Shown here: positions 27,048-35,945 of the stretch, in pieces
Layout: each line of letters starts with the position of its first letter
Numbering within the stretch: the first letter of the stretch is position 1
NCBI GenBank assembly: GCA_024236235.1
Contig: JACKKV010000006.1
Coordinates: forward strand, 62,001-126,000
DNA: 64,000 bases
DNA from: Novosphingobium sp.
Lineage (GTDB): Bacteria > Pseudomonadota > Alphaproteobacteria > Sphingomonadales > Sphingomonadaceae
Direction of reading: 5' to 3'
Translations under genes and position numbers: made by a program
Notes under the pieces: generated by a model
Database searches by the model: none
What the model was told of the DNA's origin: nothing
The model's input: the letters and a program-made list of their open reading frames with translations, nothing else

Positions 27048-28880
27048 TCAGGCCTTGTACAATCCGTCCAGCCGTTCGCCATAGCGAGCGCGGATCATGT
27101 GGCGGCGGATCTTCATGCTCGGCGTCAATTCCTCATTCTCGATGGTGAAGCCTTCGTCCGCGAAGACGAACTGGCGCACCTTTTCGATCACGGACAGGTC
27201 ACGATTCACGCGGTCCACCGCCTCGCGCACCGCCGTGCGGAAGGCGGGCAGATCCTGCAGCCGCGCTAGGTCAAACTTCTCGTCATTGGCCTGCGCCCAT
27301 TCCAGCGCCCATTCGGCATCCGGCACGATCAGCGCGACCAGATAGGGTCGCCGGTCGCCCGACACCATCGCCTGCGCGATTTCGGGTTGCAGGGTCAGCA
27401 TCCCTTCGATCCGCTGGGGCGAGATGTTGTCGCCCTTGTCATTGACGATCATATCCTTCTTGCGGTCAGTGATGACGATTCGGCCCGCTTCGTCAAAATG
27501 ACCGATGTCGCCGGTATGCAACCAGCCATCCTGCAGCACTTTCGCAGTTTGCCCCGGGTTCTGCCAATAGCCATGCATCACCAGTTCGCCCCGGCACAGG
27601 ATCTCCCCATCCTCTGCAATCTTCACTTCGACATTGCGCATCGGCGGGCCAACCGTATCCATCCTCACCCCCGCGCCGGGGCGGTTGCAACTGATGACCG
27701 GCCCCGCTTCGGTCTGGCCATAACCTTGCAGCAAGGTCATCCCCATCGCCCCGAAAAAGGTGCCGACATCGGGATTGAGCGGCGCACCACCTGAAACCAG
27801 CGCCTTGATCCGCCCGCCGAACCGCTGGCGAATCTTCGGGCGCAGGGTCCGGTCCAGCAGCAGGTTGAGAGGCAACTGATGCAATCGCCGCACGGTGCCG
27901 ACCGCCAGCGCCCGATCCATCAGGAAATTGGCGAAGCGGCCCTGCTTTTCCACCTGCTTGAGGATGCGCGCGCGCAGCACCTCGAACAGGCGCGGCACCA
28001 CGATCATCACCGTGGGTCGCACTTCCTCGATCGTGCTGGCGAGCTTATCCAGCCCGTCGGCATAGTAGATCTGCGCGCCCAGGCCGATCGGCAGGAACTG
28101 GCCGCCAGTGTGCTCATAGGCGTGGCTGAGCGGCAGGAAGGAGAGGAATACCTCATCGTCATCCCAACCGAAATCTTCGGCGATGATCTGTGCGCAGCCC
28201 GCGACATTGCACAGGATCGCCCCGTGATGCTGCGGAACGCCGCGCGGTGCCCCGCCCGTGCCGCTGGTATAGACGATGCAGGCCGTGTCAGCCCGGCCGA
28301 TGGCGGCAATGCGCTGCTCCACCGCCGCGCGGGCGGCCTGCGGATCGCCGGCGCAGACCGCGTCCCAGGCGTGGCAGGTGAAATCCGGCCCGGGACAATG
28401 GTTGAGCGCGGTCATGCCGATTACCTGTTCCACCATGCCGCTGCGCAGGATTGCGGGAAACAGCGGCGTGGCCAGCCGGTCGCTCGAAACGATCACTGCC
28501 CGCGCGCCGGAATTGTCCAGTATGTGCTGGTGATCGCTCTCGGTGTTGGTCGTATAGGCGGGCACGGTGATGCAGCCAGCGGCCATGATCGCAAGGTCGG
28601 CAATGCACCATTCGGGCCGGTTCTCGGACAGCAGCACCACCCTGTCGCCATCGACCAGACCCAGGCCGCGCAGATTTTCCGCAATCTGGCAGACCTGCCG
28701 CGCGACTTCGGCCCAGCTCAGCGATCGCCATTGTCCGCCCAGCTTCGCCCACAGGAAGGGGGCATCCCCCCGCTCGTCTGCCCGCGTCAGGAACAGGCTG
28801 ACGAGATTGTTCGCACTGTCGAAGTCGGAAATATCCAAACCGGCGCCCTCGTCCCTTCTTCGCGGCAAGGCGGCGACCAC
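27048..28880 (-). CDS. long-chain acyl-CoA synthetase (AMP-forming)
   Basis: A 610-aa ANL-superfamily enzyme that activates fatty acids to acyl-CoA. It carries the AMP-binding P-loop YTSGTGGAPRGV (canonical TTG-PKG replaced by TGG-PRG), LPLSHAYEHTGGQ, LVSGGAPLNPD, GYGQTEAGPVIS, and the hinge WLHTGDIGHFDEAGRIVITDRKKDMI. The length and insert pattern match FadD15/ACSL-type synthetases. The P-loop variant is worth noting but Lys/Arg exchange occurs in the family. The GTG at 28880 is the longest start; a nearby TTG is possible. It is presumably membrane-associated. Confidence 0.88.
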   Translation of the reverse strand: MVAALPRRRDEGAGLDISDFDSANNLVSLFLTRADERGDAPFLWAKLGGQWRSLSWAEVARQVCQIAENLRGLGLVDGDRVVLLSENRPEWCIADLAIMAAGCITVPAYTTNTESDHQHILDNSGARAVIVSSDRLATPLFPAILRSGMVEQVIGMTALNHCPGPDFTCHAWDAVCAGDPQAARAAVEQRIAAIGRADTACIVYTSGTGGAPRGVPQHHGAILCNVAGCAQIIAEDFGWDDDEVFLSFLPLSHAYEHTGGQFLPIGLGAQIYYADGLDKLASTIEEVRPTVMIVVPRLFEVLRARILKQVEKQGRFANFLMDRALAVGTVRRLHQLPLNLLLDRTLRPKIRQRFGGRIKALVSGGAPLNPDVGTFFGAMGMTLLQGYGQTEAGPVISCNRPGAGVRMDTVGPPMRNVEVKIAEDGEILCRGELVMHGYWQNPGQTAKVLQDGWLHTGDIGHFDEAGRIVITDRKKDMIVNDKGDNISPQRIEGMLTLQPEIAQAMVSGDRRPYLVALIVPDAEWALEWAQANDEKFDLARLQDLPAFRTAVREAVDRVNRDLSVIEKVRQFVFADEGFTIENEELTPSMKIRRHMIRARYGERLDGLYKA

Positions 28881-28932
28881 TCGCCTTCACCCAAGCGTAA
28901 TGTCTAGGCCGCACCGTGCCTTGCGGCAAGCC

Positions 28933-30636
28933 TCACTCTGCGGCTACGGCGCCTTCGCTGCGCGGGTCAGCCGCGCCGGTCCAGCCCGCGTCCGTGCGCA
29001 CAGCGGCATTGGTCTTGAGCGGCAATTCACGCGCCGTGACGCTGGCATGGCCCAGTTCGACAAGGCTGGGTGCCATCGCCTCCAGCGCGCTGCCCTGTTC
29101 CAGATAGAGCGTGTCGCCCGGAGCATAGAGCACCGGCAGGGCCAGTGCCTGTTCGGCCGTCAGCTTCCAGTCAATCAGCCCGATCAGCGCCCGCACGACC
29201 TGCACCGGGATGGTCGACCCGCCCGCCGCGCCCAGCGCCATCGCCAGCCTTCCGTCCGGGCCATAGACAAGCGTGGGCGACATGGAACTGCGCGGGCGCT
29301 TGCCGCCTTCCACGCGGTTCGCCACGGGCAGGCCGTTCTGCTCGCTGCTGAAGCTGAAATCGGTCAGTTCGTTGTTGAGGAAGAATCCGCCGACCATCAG
29401 CCCCGATCCGAACGGACCTTCGATGGTGGAAGTATAGCTCGCCACGTTGCCCTGCCGGTCGATCGCCACGAAATGCGACGTGCCGTGTTCCTCGGCCTCG
29501 TCGCCATCGGCGCCGGGGCGCGCTGCGCCGGGCGGAATGCCCGCCACGACGTCCTGCATCGCCGTCACCGGCGAGATCAGCGCGCCGCGCATGGCGAGAT
29601 AGGCCGCATCAGTCAGCCCTGCGACCGGCACCGGCACGAAATCACTGTCCGCCAGATAGAGTTCGCGGTCCGCATAAGCGAGCCGTTCGGACTCGGCGAT
29701 CAGGTGCCAGGCGATCGGCGAGGTGGAGCCAAGCGCGGCCAGATCGAAGGGTTCCAGCTGCTTGAGGATCGCAAACACGGTGGTTGCCCCGGATGACGGC
29801 GGTCCCATCCCGCAGATTCGGTAGAGGCGATAAAGGCCGCAGACCGGCGGGCGCTCGATCGCGCGATAGGTGGCGAGATCGGACGCTTCCATCCCGCGCG
29901 CCCGCGGGGTCTTTGCCTTGACCTTCGCCGCCAGGCTTTCCGCGAGTCGACCGGTATAAAAAGCGGAAGGACCGTGCCGTGCGATCTCCTCGAATGTCTG
30001 TGCGAGCGCGGGATTGAGCACCAGCGTTCCGGCGGGCAGGGCGGCACCTGTCGCGTCATAATAGAGCGCGCGTCCCTCGGCCTCATGTCCTGCGCGGCTG
30101 GCATAGCGGGTCAGGAAATCATGCAGCCGCGGGCTGATGCGAAACCCGTCGCGCGCCAGGGTGATGGCGGGGGCAAACAGTTCGGCCCAATCGAGCCTGC
30201 CGAAGCGGCGATGCGCCTCTGCCGCCAGGGCGACATTGCCGGGAACGCCCACGCTCAGTCCGGAAAGGACCGCATCCATATAAGGCACTGGCTTGCCGTC
30301 CCGGCTGAACCAGTCCGGGCGCGCGCTGGCCGGTGCGGTTTCGCGGCCATCCAGCGAGATGACATCGCCATCCGCCGTCCCGCGCAGGAAAAAGCCGCCA
30401 CCGCCAATGCCGGAGCTTTGCGGTTCGACCACGGTAAGTGCCAGCATGGTGGCGATCGCCGCATCCGTGGCGCTTCCGCCCCGGCGCAGCATTTCGGCGC
30501 CCGCTTCGGCCGCACGCGGATCAGCCGCGCTGACGAGGCCGGGTGTATCACCGGTTTCAGCTTCTGCCTTTGCCGCCAGCGGCGCGGCGGCCAGCAGCAA
30601 GCTGGCAAGCAGGAGGCGGAAAAGGTGGCTCAGCAT
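28933..30636 (-). CDS. ggt: gamma-glutamyltransferase
   Basis: A 567-aa periplasmic GGT that cleaves glutathione and gamma-glutamyl compounds. It has a signal peptide (1-24, LLLASLLLAAAPLAAKA), the start of the large subunit with VSAADPRAAEAGAEMLRRGGSATDAAIA, and the autocleavage/nucleophile Thr in EEHGTSHFVAIDRQGN that begins the small subunit, followed by GKRPRSSMSPT and AAGGSTIP. Length is normal. It ends 52 bp from the acyl-CoA synthetase and follows pyrD by 11 bp, so a pyrD-ggt transcript is likely. Confidence 0.94.
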   Translation of the reverse strand: MLSHLFRLLLASLLLAAAPLAAKAEAETGDTPGLVSAADPRAAEAGAEMLRRGGSATDAAIATMLALTVVEPQSSGIGGGGFFLRGTADGDVISLDGRETAPASARPDWFSRDGKPVPYMDAVLSGLSVGVPGNVALAAEAHRRFGRLDWAELFAPAITLARDGFRISPRLHDFLTRYASRAGHEAEGRALYYDATGAALPAGTLVLNPALAQTFEEIARHGPSAFYTGRLAESLAAKVKAKTPRARGMEASDLATYRAIERPPVCGLYRLYRICGMGPPSSGATTVFAILKQLEPFDLAALGSTSPIAWHLIAESERLAYADRELYLADSDFVPVPVAGLTDAAYLAMRGALISPVTAMQDVVAGIPPGAARPGADGDEAEEHGTSHFVAIDRQGNVASYTSTIEGPFGSGLMVGGFFLNNELTDFSFSSEQNGLPVANRVEGGKRPRSSMSPTLVYGPDGRLAMALGAAGGSTIPVQVVRALIGLIDWKLTAEQALALPVLYAPGDTLYLEQGSALEAMAPSLVELGHASVTARELPLKTNAAVRTDAGWTGAADPRSEGAVAAE

Positions 30637-30647
30637 TGCATGACAGG

Positions 30648-31691
30648 CTATGCGCTTCCCACAGCATCGGCAATGGTGGCAAATCCATCGCGGCGCATCC
30701 GCTCTTCCAGCCCGCGCAGGATCGCACGGGCGATACCCGGTCCTTCATAGACCATGGCGCTGTAAAGCTGGATCAGGCTGGCGCCCGCGCGGATGCGTGA
30801 CCACGCATCATCGGCATTGGCAATTCCGCCAACCCCGACCAGCGGGATCGCGCCGCCCGTCGCCTTGCGGAAATCGCACAGCCGTTGCTGCGCCAGATCG
30901 CGCAGCGGTGCGCCGGAAAGGCCGCCGGTTTCGCCTGCATGAGGCGAGCGCAGGGGCGGGCGGCTGATGGTGGTGTTCGATACGATCAGTGCCCCCAGCC
31001 TCGCATCGATCGCGATCCGGGCGATCGCGTCAATATCCACCGGTTCGAGGTCTGGCGCGACCTTGAGGAAGACCGGCGGCCCGCCATCCGCGCATACTTC
31101 TTCGCGTGCCGCGATCACCGCCTCCAGCAGCGCGGTCAGCGCGCCTTCATCCTGTAGCGCGCGCAGGCCCGGCGTATTGGGGCTGGAGATATTGACCGCG
31201 AGATAGGAGGCGAGCGGGGCCATGATCCGCGTCATCTTCGCGTAATCGGCGATCCGGTCCGCCGAATCCTTGTTCGCGCCGATATTGATGCCGATGATGC
31301 CGTCGCGATGGCGCCGCGCCGCCAGCCGCTGCGCCGCCGTCTGCGCACCGCCATTATTGAAGCCCATGCGGTTGATTACCGCGCGATCCTCGGTCAGCCG
31401 GAACAGGCGCGGGCGCGGATTGCCGGCTTGGGGCAGGGGAGTGATCGATCCCACTTCGGCAAAGCCGAAGCCAAGCCCAAGCAGTGCGTCAGGTACTTCG
31501 CCATCCTTGTCGAAACCTGCCGCCATGCCCAGCGGATTGGGAAAATCGAGGCCCGCGATCCGGGTGGCGAGCGGACCGCCAGGAACGGGCGCGGCAGCCT
31601 GCCGTTGCAGTTTCAGGGCGCGCAGGGCCAGCCCATGCGCCGTTTCGGGAGACAGGGCAAACAGGGCGGGGCGGATCAGCGGGAACAGCAT
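30648..31691 (-). CDS. pyrD: dihydroorotate dehydrogenase (quinone), class 2
   Basis: PyrD oxidises dihydroorotate to orotate, passing electrons to quinone at the inner membrane. The 347-aa protein has the N-terminal amphipathic helical region (1-35), NPLGMAAGFDKDGEVPDALLGLGFGFAEVGS, the catalytic Ser region NISSPNTPGLR, SNTT and the phosphate-binding VGVGGI. It is a standard class 2 enzyme. The upstream 302-bp gap toward the suf operon holds structured sequence discussed separately. Confidence 0.96.
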   Translation of the reverse strand: MLFPLIRPALFALSPETAHGLALRALKLQRQAAAPVPGGPLATRIAGLDFPNPLGMAAGFDKDGEVPDALLGLGFGFAEVGSITPLPQAGNPRPRLFRLTEDRAVINRMGFNNGGAQTAAQRLAARRHRDGIIGINIGANKDSADRIADYAKMTRIMAPLASYLAVNISSPNTPGLRALQDEGALTALLEAVIAAREEVCADGGPPVFLKVAPDLEPVDIDAIARIAIDARLGALIVSNTTISRPPLRSPHAGETGGLSGAPLRDLAQQRLCDFRKATGGAIPLVGVGGIANADDAWSRIRAGASLIQLYSAMVYEGPGIARAILRGLEERMRRDGFATIADAVGSA

Positions 31692-31869
31692 GACTGCAGC
31701 CTATGGCAAAGGGCGCGGCGGCTGTCGACGCGCGAAAATGTCGGATTCATACAAGAAATTCCTTTGGGGCATGTCGCTTTCTTACAAGCGACATGCCGCG
31801 CTGCGGCATAAACAGGCCTTGCGACCCGAAGGGCTCGGCGCTTTTTTGCAACGAGTTCCTCAACTCCAA

Positions 31870-31902
31870 GGCGGCCCGCCTCCACAGCGGGCCGCCTTTT
31901 TT
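31870..31902 (+). terminator. orphan intrinsic terminator
   Basis: A perfect stem GGCGGCCCGC / GCGGGCCGCC with a 7-nt loop followed by TTTTTT on the plus strand. The minus strand has no following T-run. It ends no annotated gene and lies 91 bp upstream of the suf regulator start. Confidence 0.85.
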
Positions 31903-31963
31903 CGTCATGCGCCGGATTTGGCATTGAATCGCTGCGGTCCGGGCATTACGTGAAAGCGGAACG

Positions 31964-31976
31964 AATCAGTCTGATT
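31964..31976. promoter_or_regulatory. candidate operator upstream of the suf operon
   Basis: AATCAG-T-CTGATT is a perfect 6-1-6 inverted repeat lying 17 bp before the start codon of the Rrf2-type regulator. Such regulators usually repress their own operon when they carry an Fe-S cluster, so this is a natural autoregulatory site. The binding specificity is inferred. Confidence 0.45.
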
Positions 31977-31993
31977 TAACCGGGGCCTGTCCT

Positions 31994-32449
31994 ATGCGTC
32001 TGTCCAGCATGGCCGATTATGCCGTCGTCACGATGAGTGCCGCTGCGCGCCATTGCGGCAGTGCATCGCTGGTCGATGCCGACGGCCGGAAACGCGCGCG
32101 CATTTCCGCGGCGCAACTGGCCGAAGAAACAGGCCTGCCGGTGCCCACGGTGCAGAAACTCGTCAGCCGCCTCACCGCTGCCGGCCTGCTGCGTTCGGTG
32201 CGTGGTGCGGGTGGCGGGCTGCAGCTTGCGCGACCTGCCGCCGCCATCAATCTGGCCGATATTGTCGAAGCGGTCGAAGGGCCGATCGCGTTGACGTCCT
32301 GCGTCGATGACGGGCGGCATGACTGCGGGCTTGAGGCATGCTGCTCGGTCCGTCCGCATTGGACCGTGGTCAATGACACGTTGCGCGGCGCGCTGGCGGG
32401 TGTCTCGCTGACCAGCCTTGCGGCGCTGCCGGCGGGGGCGCAATCGTGA
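31994..32449 (+). CDS. Rrf2/IscR-type Fe-S regulator of the suf operon
   Basis: A 151-aa Rrf2-family winged-helix repressor. The N-terminal HTH ([14 protein letters not shown] ... [37 protein letters not shown]) is typical, and Cys103, Cys111, Cys116 and Cys117 in the wing/dimer region can bind an Fe-S cluster. It overlaps sufB by 4 nt and leads the operon, the common alphaproteobacterial arrangement in which it senses Fe-S status and controls suf. The candidate operator at 31964 supports autoregulation. Confidence 0.9.
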   Translation: MRLSSMADYAVVTMSAAARHCGSASLVDADGRKRARISAAQLAEETGLPVPTVQKLVSRLTAAGLLRSVRGAGGGLQLARPAAAINLADIVEAVEGPIALTSCVDDGRHDCGLEACCSVRPHWTVVNDTLRGALAGVSLTSLAALPAGAQS

Positions 32450-33927
32450 TCGAAGATACGCCGGTCCAGGATCAGCAGGCGCGCGAGGCGGCGGCCCGCG
32501 CCGCCGAGTATGAGCATGGCTGGTCAAGCGATATCGAGCAGGATTTCGCGCCCAAGGGACTCAATGAAGATACGGTGCGCTTTATTTCGGCCAAGAAGAA
32601 CGAGCCGGAATGGATGCTGGAATGGCGGCTCAAGGCCTTCCGCCACTGGCAGACCATGACATCGCCGGAATGGGCGAAGCTGAATATCCCTCCGATCGAT
32701 TATCAGGACGCCTATTACTACGCTGAACCGAAGAAGAAGCCCTCGCTCGGCTCGCTTGACGAGCTCGATCCCGAGATCAAGGCGGTCTATGACAAGCTGG
32801 GTATCCCGCTGGCGGAGCAGGAAGTGCTCGCAGGCGTCGAAGGCGCACGCAAGGTCGCGGTCGATGCAGTGTTCGACAGCGTTTCCGTTGCCACTACCTT
32901 CCGCAAGGAACTGGAGGCGGCGGGGGTCATCTTCCGTTCGATTTCCGAAGCGATCCGCGAATATCCCGATCTGGTCAGGCGCTGGCTGGGCAAGGTCGTG
33001 CCTGTGCAGGACAATTATTTCGCCGCACTCAATTGCGCGGTCTTTTCCGATGGCACCTTCGTCTACATCCCCGAAGGGGTGCGCTGTCCGATGGAACTTT
33101 CCACCTATTTCCGGATCAATGCGGAAAACACGGGCCAGTTCGAACGCACCCTGATCGTGGCCGAAAAGGGCAGCTATGTTTCCTATCTGGAAGGCTGCAC
33201 CGCGCCGCAGCGCGATGAGAACCAGCTTCACGCAGCGGTTGTGGAACTGGTTGCGCTGGAAGATGCGGAAATCAAATATTCGACCGTGCAGAACTGGTAT
33301 CCCGGTGATGCCGAAGGCAAGGGCGGGATCTACAATTTCGTGACCAAGCGCGGATTGTGCCAGGGCGCGCGGTCCAAGATCAGCTGGACGCAGGTCGAAA
33401 CCGGCTCTGCAGTGACCTGGAAATATCCCAGCTGCGTGCTCAATGGCGAAGATTCGGTTGGCGAATTCTATTCCGTTGCAGTCACCAACAATCACCAGCA
33501 GGCCGATACCGGCACCAAGATGATCCACAATGGCAAGGGCTCGCGCTCGACCATCATTTCCAAGGGGATCAGCGCGGGCAAGTCGAACAACACCTATCGC
33601 GGGCTGGTGCGCGTGAGCGCGAATGCTGACGGGGTGCGCAATTTTACCCAGTGCGATTCGCTGCTCCTGGGCGACCGGTGCGGTGCGCATACGGTGCCTT
33701 ACATCGAGGTGAAGAACCCCACCGCCCAGATCGAGCATGAGGCGACGACCAGCAAGATCAGCGATGACCAGCTGTTCTATGCGCAGCAACGCGGGCTGGA
33801 CACGGAACAGGCGGTGGCGCTGATCGTCAACGGCTTCGCCAGGGAAGTGCTGCAGCAGCTACCGATGGAATTCGCGGTGGAAGCGCAGAAACTGCTCGGC
33901 ATTTCGCTTGAGGGGAGCGTGGGGTGA
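32446..33927 (+). CDS. sufB: Fe-S cluster assembly scaffold SufB
   Basis: SufB, with SufC and SufD, forms the scaffold on which Fe-S clusters are built. The 493-aa protein has a GTG start overlapping the regulator stop. It contains [36 protein letters not shown] and the C-terminal beta-helix block [25 protein letters not shown] with [22 protein letters not shown], where the conserved Cys and the AEH-type region lie. Length is normal. Confidence 0.97.
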   Translation: MIEDTPVQDQQAREAAARAAEYEHGWSSDIEQDFAPKGLNEDTVRFISAKKNEPEWMLEWRLKAFRHWQTMTSPEWAKLNIPPIDYQDAYYYAEPKKKPSLGSLDELDPEIKAVYDKLGIPLAEQEVLAGVEGARKVAVDAVFDSVSVATTFRKELEAAGVIFRSISEAIREYPDLVRRWLGKVVPVQDNYFAALNCAVFSDGTFVYIPEGVRCPMELSTYFRINAENTGQFERTLIVAEKGSYVSYLEGCTAPQRDENQLHAAVVELVALEDAEIKYSTVQNWYPGDAEGKGGIYNFVTKRGLCQGARSKISWTQVETGSAVTWKYPSCVLNGEDSVGEFYSVAVTNNHQQADTGTKMIHNGKGSRSTIISKGISAGKSNNTYRGLVRVSANADGVRNFTQCDSLLLGDRCGAHTVPYIEVKNPTAQIEHEATTSKISDDQLFYAQQRGLDTEQAVALIVNGFAREVLQQLPMEFAVEAQKLLGISLEGSVG

Positions 33928-34451
33928 CTGACCGAAAGACCCTCCAGCTCCGCGCAGCCGCTGATACGTCCGCGCCCGTCATCAAGAAGAAGGGTCGCGG
34001 CTGGGAAATCTCGGAAAAGCGCCTTGATGCGCTGCACGAACGCGCGCGCGAGATGCGGCGGCATTCGACCCCGGCGCACAAGGCGCTGGCGGAACGTTTC
34101 GCAAAGGCCGATCTTGGCCGCCACAAGTTCACCCGCCATATGGTGATCGGATCGGCCATAGTCGATTTCGGTTGCCACAGCCTTGGCATGGCCATCGCCA
34201 TTGATGAGGAGGGGGTCGATCCAGCCATCGCCACCCGTCGCGACAAGAGCCTGACGGCCATCGGCATCCGGGTGATGCGCATCAAGGCGGCCGACATACT
34301 CGATAACATGGATGATGTGCTTGCCCGCATTACCGCCGGGATGCGCATGCGCATCGCCGACAAACAGGCCGCGCGTCGCGAACATCACGCCAGCCATCCG
34401 CGCCAGAACGCCCCGCGCACCAGCAGGAAACCGCATGCTCAGAATCGATAA
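33924..34451 (+). CDS. DUF559 (Vsr-like) endonuclease-domain protein inside the suf operon
   Basis: A 175-aa protein with GTG start overlapping the sufB stop by 4 nt and its 3' end overlapping sufC by 17 nt, so it is embedded in the operon. The core (about 40-135) has the DUF559 pattern: [23 protein letters not shown] helix, [16 protein letters not shown] (Asp81), AIAIDEEG (Asp94/Glu95), [16 protein letters not shown] and [15 protein letters not shown]559 belongs to the PD-(D/E)xK/Vsr-like nuclease fold. Basic N- and C-terminal tails could bind nucleic acid. A role in Fe-S assembly is unproven. Confidence 0.8.
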   Translation: MTDRKTLQLRAAADTSAPVIKKKGRGWEISEKRLDALHERAREMRRHSTPAHKALAERFAKADLGRHKFTRHMVIGSAIVDFGCHSLGMAIAIDEEGVDPAIATRRDKSLTAIGIRVMRIKAADILDNMDDVLARITAGMRMRIADKQAARREHHASHPRQNAPRTSRKPHAQNR

Positions 34452-35190
34452 TCTCCACGCCACTGTCGGCGGCAAGGAAATCCTGAAAGGGCTTTCGCTC
34501 ACCCTCAATCCGGGCGAGGTGCACGCCATCATGGGCCCCAATGGCGCGGGCAAATCCACGCTGGGTTATGTGCTGGGCGGGCGGCCCGGTTATGAGGTGA
34601 CGGGCGGAACGGTGACGTTTCGCGGGCAGGATCTGCTGGCGCTGGACCCGCATGAACGCGCCGCCACCGGATTGTTCCTGGGCTTCCAGTATCCGGTCGA
34701 GATTCCGGGCGTGTCCTTCGTCCAGTTCCTGCGCGAGGCGCTGAACGCGCAGCGCAGGACGCGGGGCGAGGAATCGCTGTCAGGCGGTGAGTTCCTGAAA
34801 CTGGCGCGCGCGAAGGCGGGGTTGCTCAAACTCGACATGGAGATGCTGAAGCGTCCGGTGAACGTCGGCTTTTCGGGCGGTGAGAAGAAACGGGCCGAGA
34901 TGGTCCAGATGGGAATTCTCGATCCCGCGCTTGCCATTCTCGACGAGACGGACAGCGGCCTCGATATCGATGCGCTGCGCGTGGTGGGCGAAGGGATCAA
35001 TGCCATCATGCGCCAGCAGGACGGCGGGCCGGACAAGGCGGTGCTGCTGATCACGCATTACCAGCGGCTGCTCGATTATGTGAAGCCGGACTTCGTTCAT
35101 GTGCTGGCTGGCGGGCGCATCGTGAAGAGCGGCGGACCGGAACTGGCGTTGCAGCTGGAAGCGGAAGGATATGAGGCGGTGGCCGCGTGA
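34435..35190 (+). CDS. sufC: Fe-S cluster assembly ATPase SufC
   Basis: SufC is the ABC-type ATPase that drives SufBCD. The 251-aa product has Walker A GPNGAGKST (34-42), Q-loop region LFLGFQYPVEIPGVSF, signature FSGGEKKRAEM, Walker B LAILDETDSGLDID and an H-loop ITHYQRLL. The start at 34435 ([15 protein letters not shown]) is chosen over 34312 because similarity begins here. It overlaps the DUF559 gene upstream and sufD downstream. Confidence 0.96.
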   Translation: MLRIDNLHATVGGKEILKGLSLTLNPGEVHAIMGPNGAGKSTLGYVLGGRPGYEVTGGTVTFRGQDLLALDPHERAATGLFLGFQYPVEIPGVSFVQFLREALNAQRRTRGEESLSGGEFLKLARAKAGLLKLDMEMLKRPVNVGFSGGEKKRAEMVQMGILDPALAILDETDSGLDIDALRVVGEGINAIMRQQDGGPDKAVLLITHYQRLLDYVKPDFVHVLAGGRIVKSGGPELALQLEAEGYEAVAA

Positions 35191-35945
35191 ACCAGGTGCT
35201 CGCCCTGCCTACCACTCATGACGAGGCGTGGCGCTATGCCGATCCCGCCGCGCTTGCCGCGCTGGACGCGGGCGAGCTGGATCAGTGGCGCGACATCACG
35301 CTTGCCCCGGGCGAGGCAACCTGCAGGGTACTGGTGCTCGACGATGCCAGCCCCGGTGTTCAGCGACTGCGCCTGACGCTTGCACAAGGCGCGCGCGGCG
35401 CCATGTTCGCCATCGCTTCGGCCAGCGCCTATACGCGGCTGGAGGTGGAGGTGCGGCTGGCGCGCGGGGCGCATTTTGAGTTCGGCGGGGTAACGGTTGG
35501 CGGCGGTGAGGCGACGCGCGAATTCGTCACCCGCGTCATTCACGCAGAGCCTGAGGCGACGAGCAATCAGGTGGTGCGCAGCGTGCACTGGGGCCGGGCG
35601 ACCGGCAATTTCCTAGGCGCGGTTCATGTCGCCCGCGATGCGCAAAAGACAGATGCGGCGCAGAATTTTCGGGCGATTCTGCTCGAAAAGGGCGCGAGCG
35701 CCAATGCCAAGCCGGAACTGGAAATCTTCGCGGACGATGTGAAATGCGCGCATGGCGCGGCCATCGGCGCGCTTGACGATACGGCGGGTTTCTACATGGC
35801 CGCGCGCGGCATTCCGCCCGAGGTCGCGCGCAGGTTGCTGGTGCGCGCTTTCATCGCCGATGCCTTTGTCGCGCTGGAGGACGAGGCGCAGCGCGACGAT
35901 CTGCTGGAACAGGCGGTTGCCCGGCTTGAAGGGAGCAGGCTGTGA
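35187..35945 (+). CDS. sufD: Fe-S cluster assembly protein SufD (short form)
   Basis: A 252-aa SufD, shorter than the roughly 420-aa E. coli protein and mostly the C-terminal beta-helix and helical domain. The GTG start overlaps the sufC stop and the stop overlaps sufS by 4 nt. Conserved features include DDVKCAHGAAIGALDDTAGFYMAARGIPPEVARRLLVRAF, the standard SufD C-terminal motif. A short SufD is common in sphingomonads. Confidence 0.92.
   Translation: MNQVLALPTTHDEAWRYADPAALAALDAGELDQWRDITLAPGEATCRVLVLDDASPGVQRLRLTLAQGARGAMFAIASASAYTRLEVEVRLARGAHFEFGGVTVGGGEATREFVTRVIHAEPEATSNQVVRSVHWGRATGNFLGAVHVARDAQKTDAAQNFRAILLEKGASANAKPELEIFADDVKCAHGAAIGALDDTAGFYMAARGIPPEVARRLLVRAFIADAFVALEDEAQRDDLLEQAVARLEGSRL

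Larger units (their letters stand above)
31692..31993 (+). ncRNA. noncoding gap with a candidate small RNA ending at a rightward intrinsic terminator
   Basis: The 302-bp gap between pyrD (leftward) and the suf regulator (rightward) contains no credible gene. It has a perfect 11-bp hairpin (GCATGTCGCTT / AAGCGACATGC, 31769-31796) and a perfect 10-bp terminator hairpin followed by six T residues (31870-31902). No rightward gene precedes the terminator, so it most simply ends a transcript of roughly 120-200 nt that starts between pyrD and 31769. A short segment TCCTCAACTCC just before the terminator is CU-rich, as in anti-Shine-Dalgarno loops. The RNA is inferred; the promoter was not located. 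Confidence 0.5.

Noticed and set aside
32524..33789. 421-aa leftward ORF opposite sufB
   Set aside because: Shadow of a universally conserved gene; no start signals or motifs.
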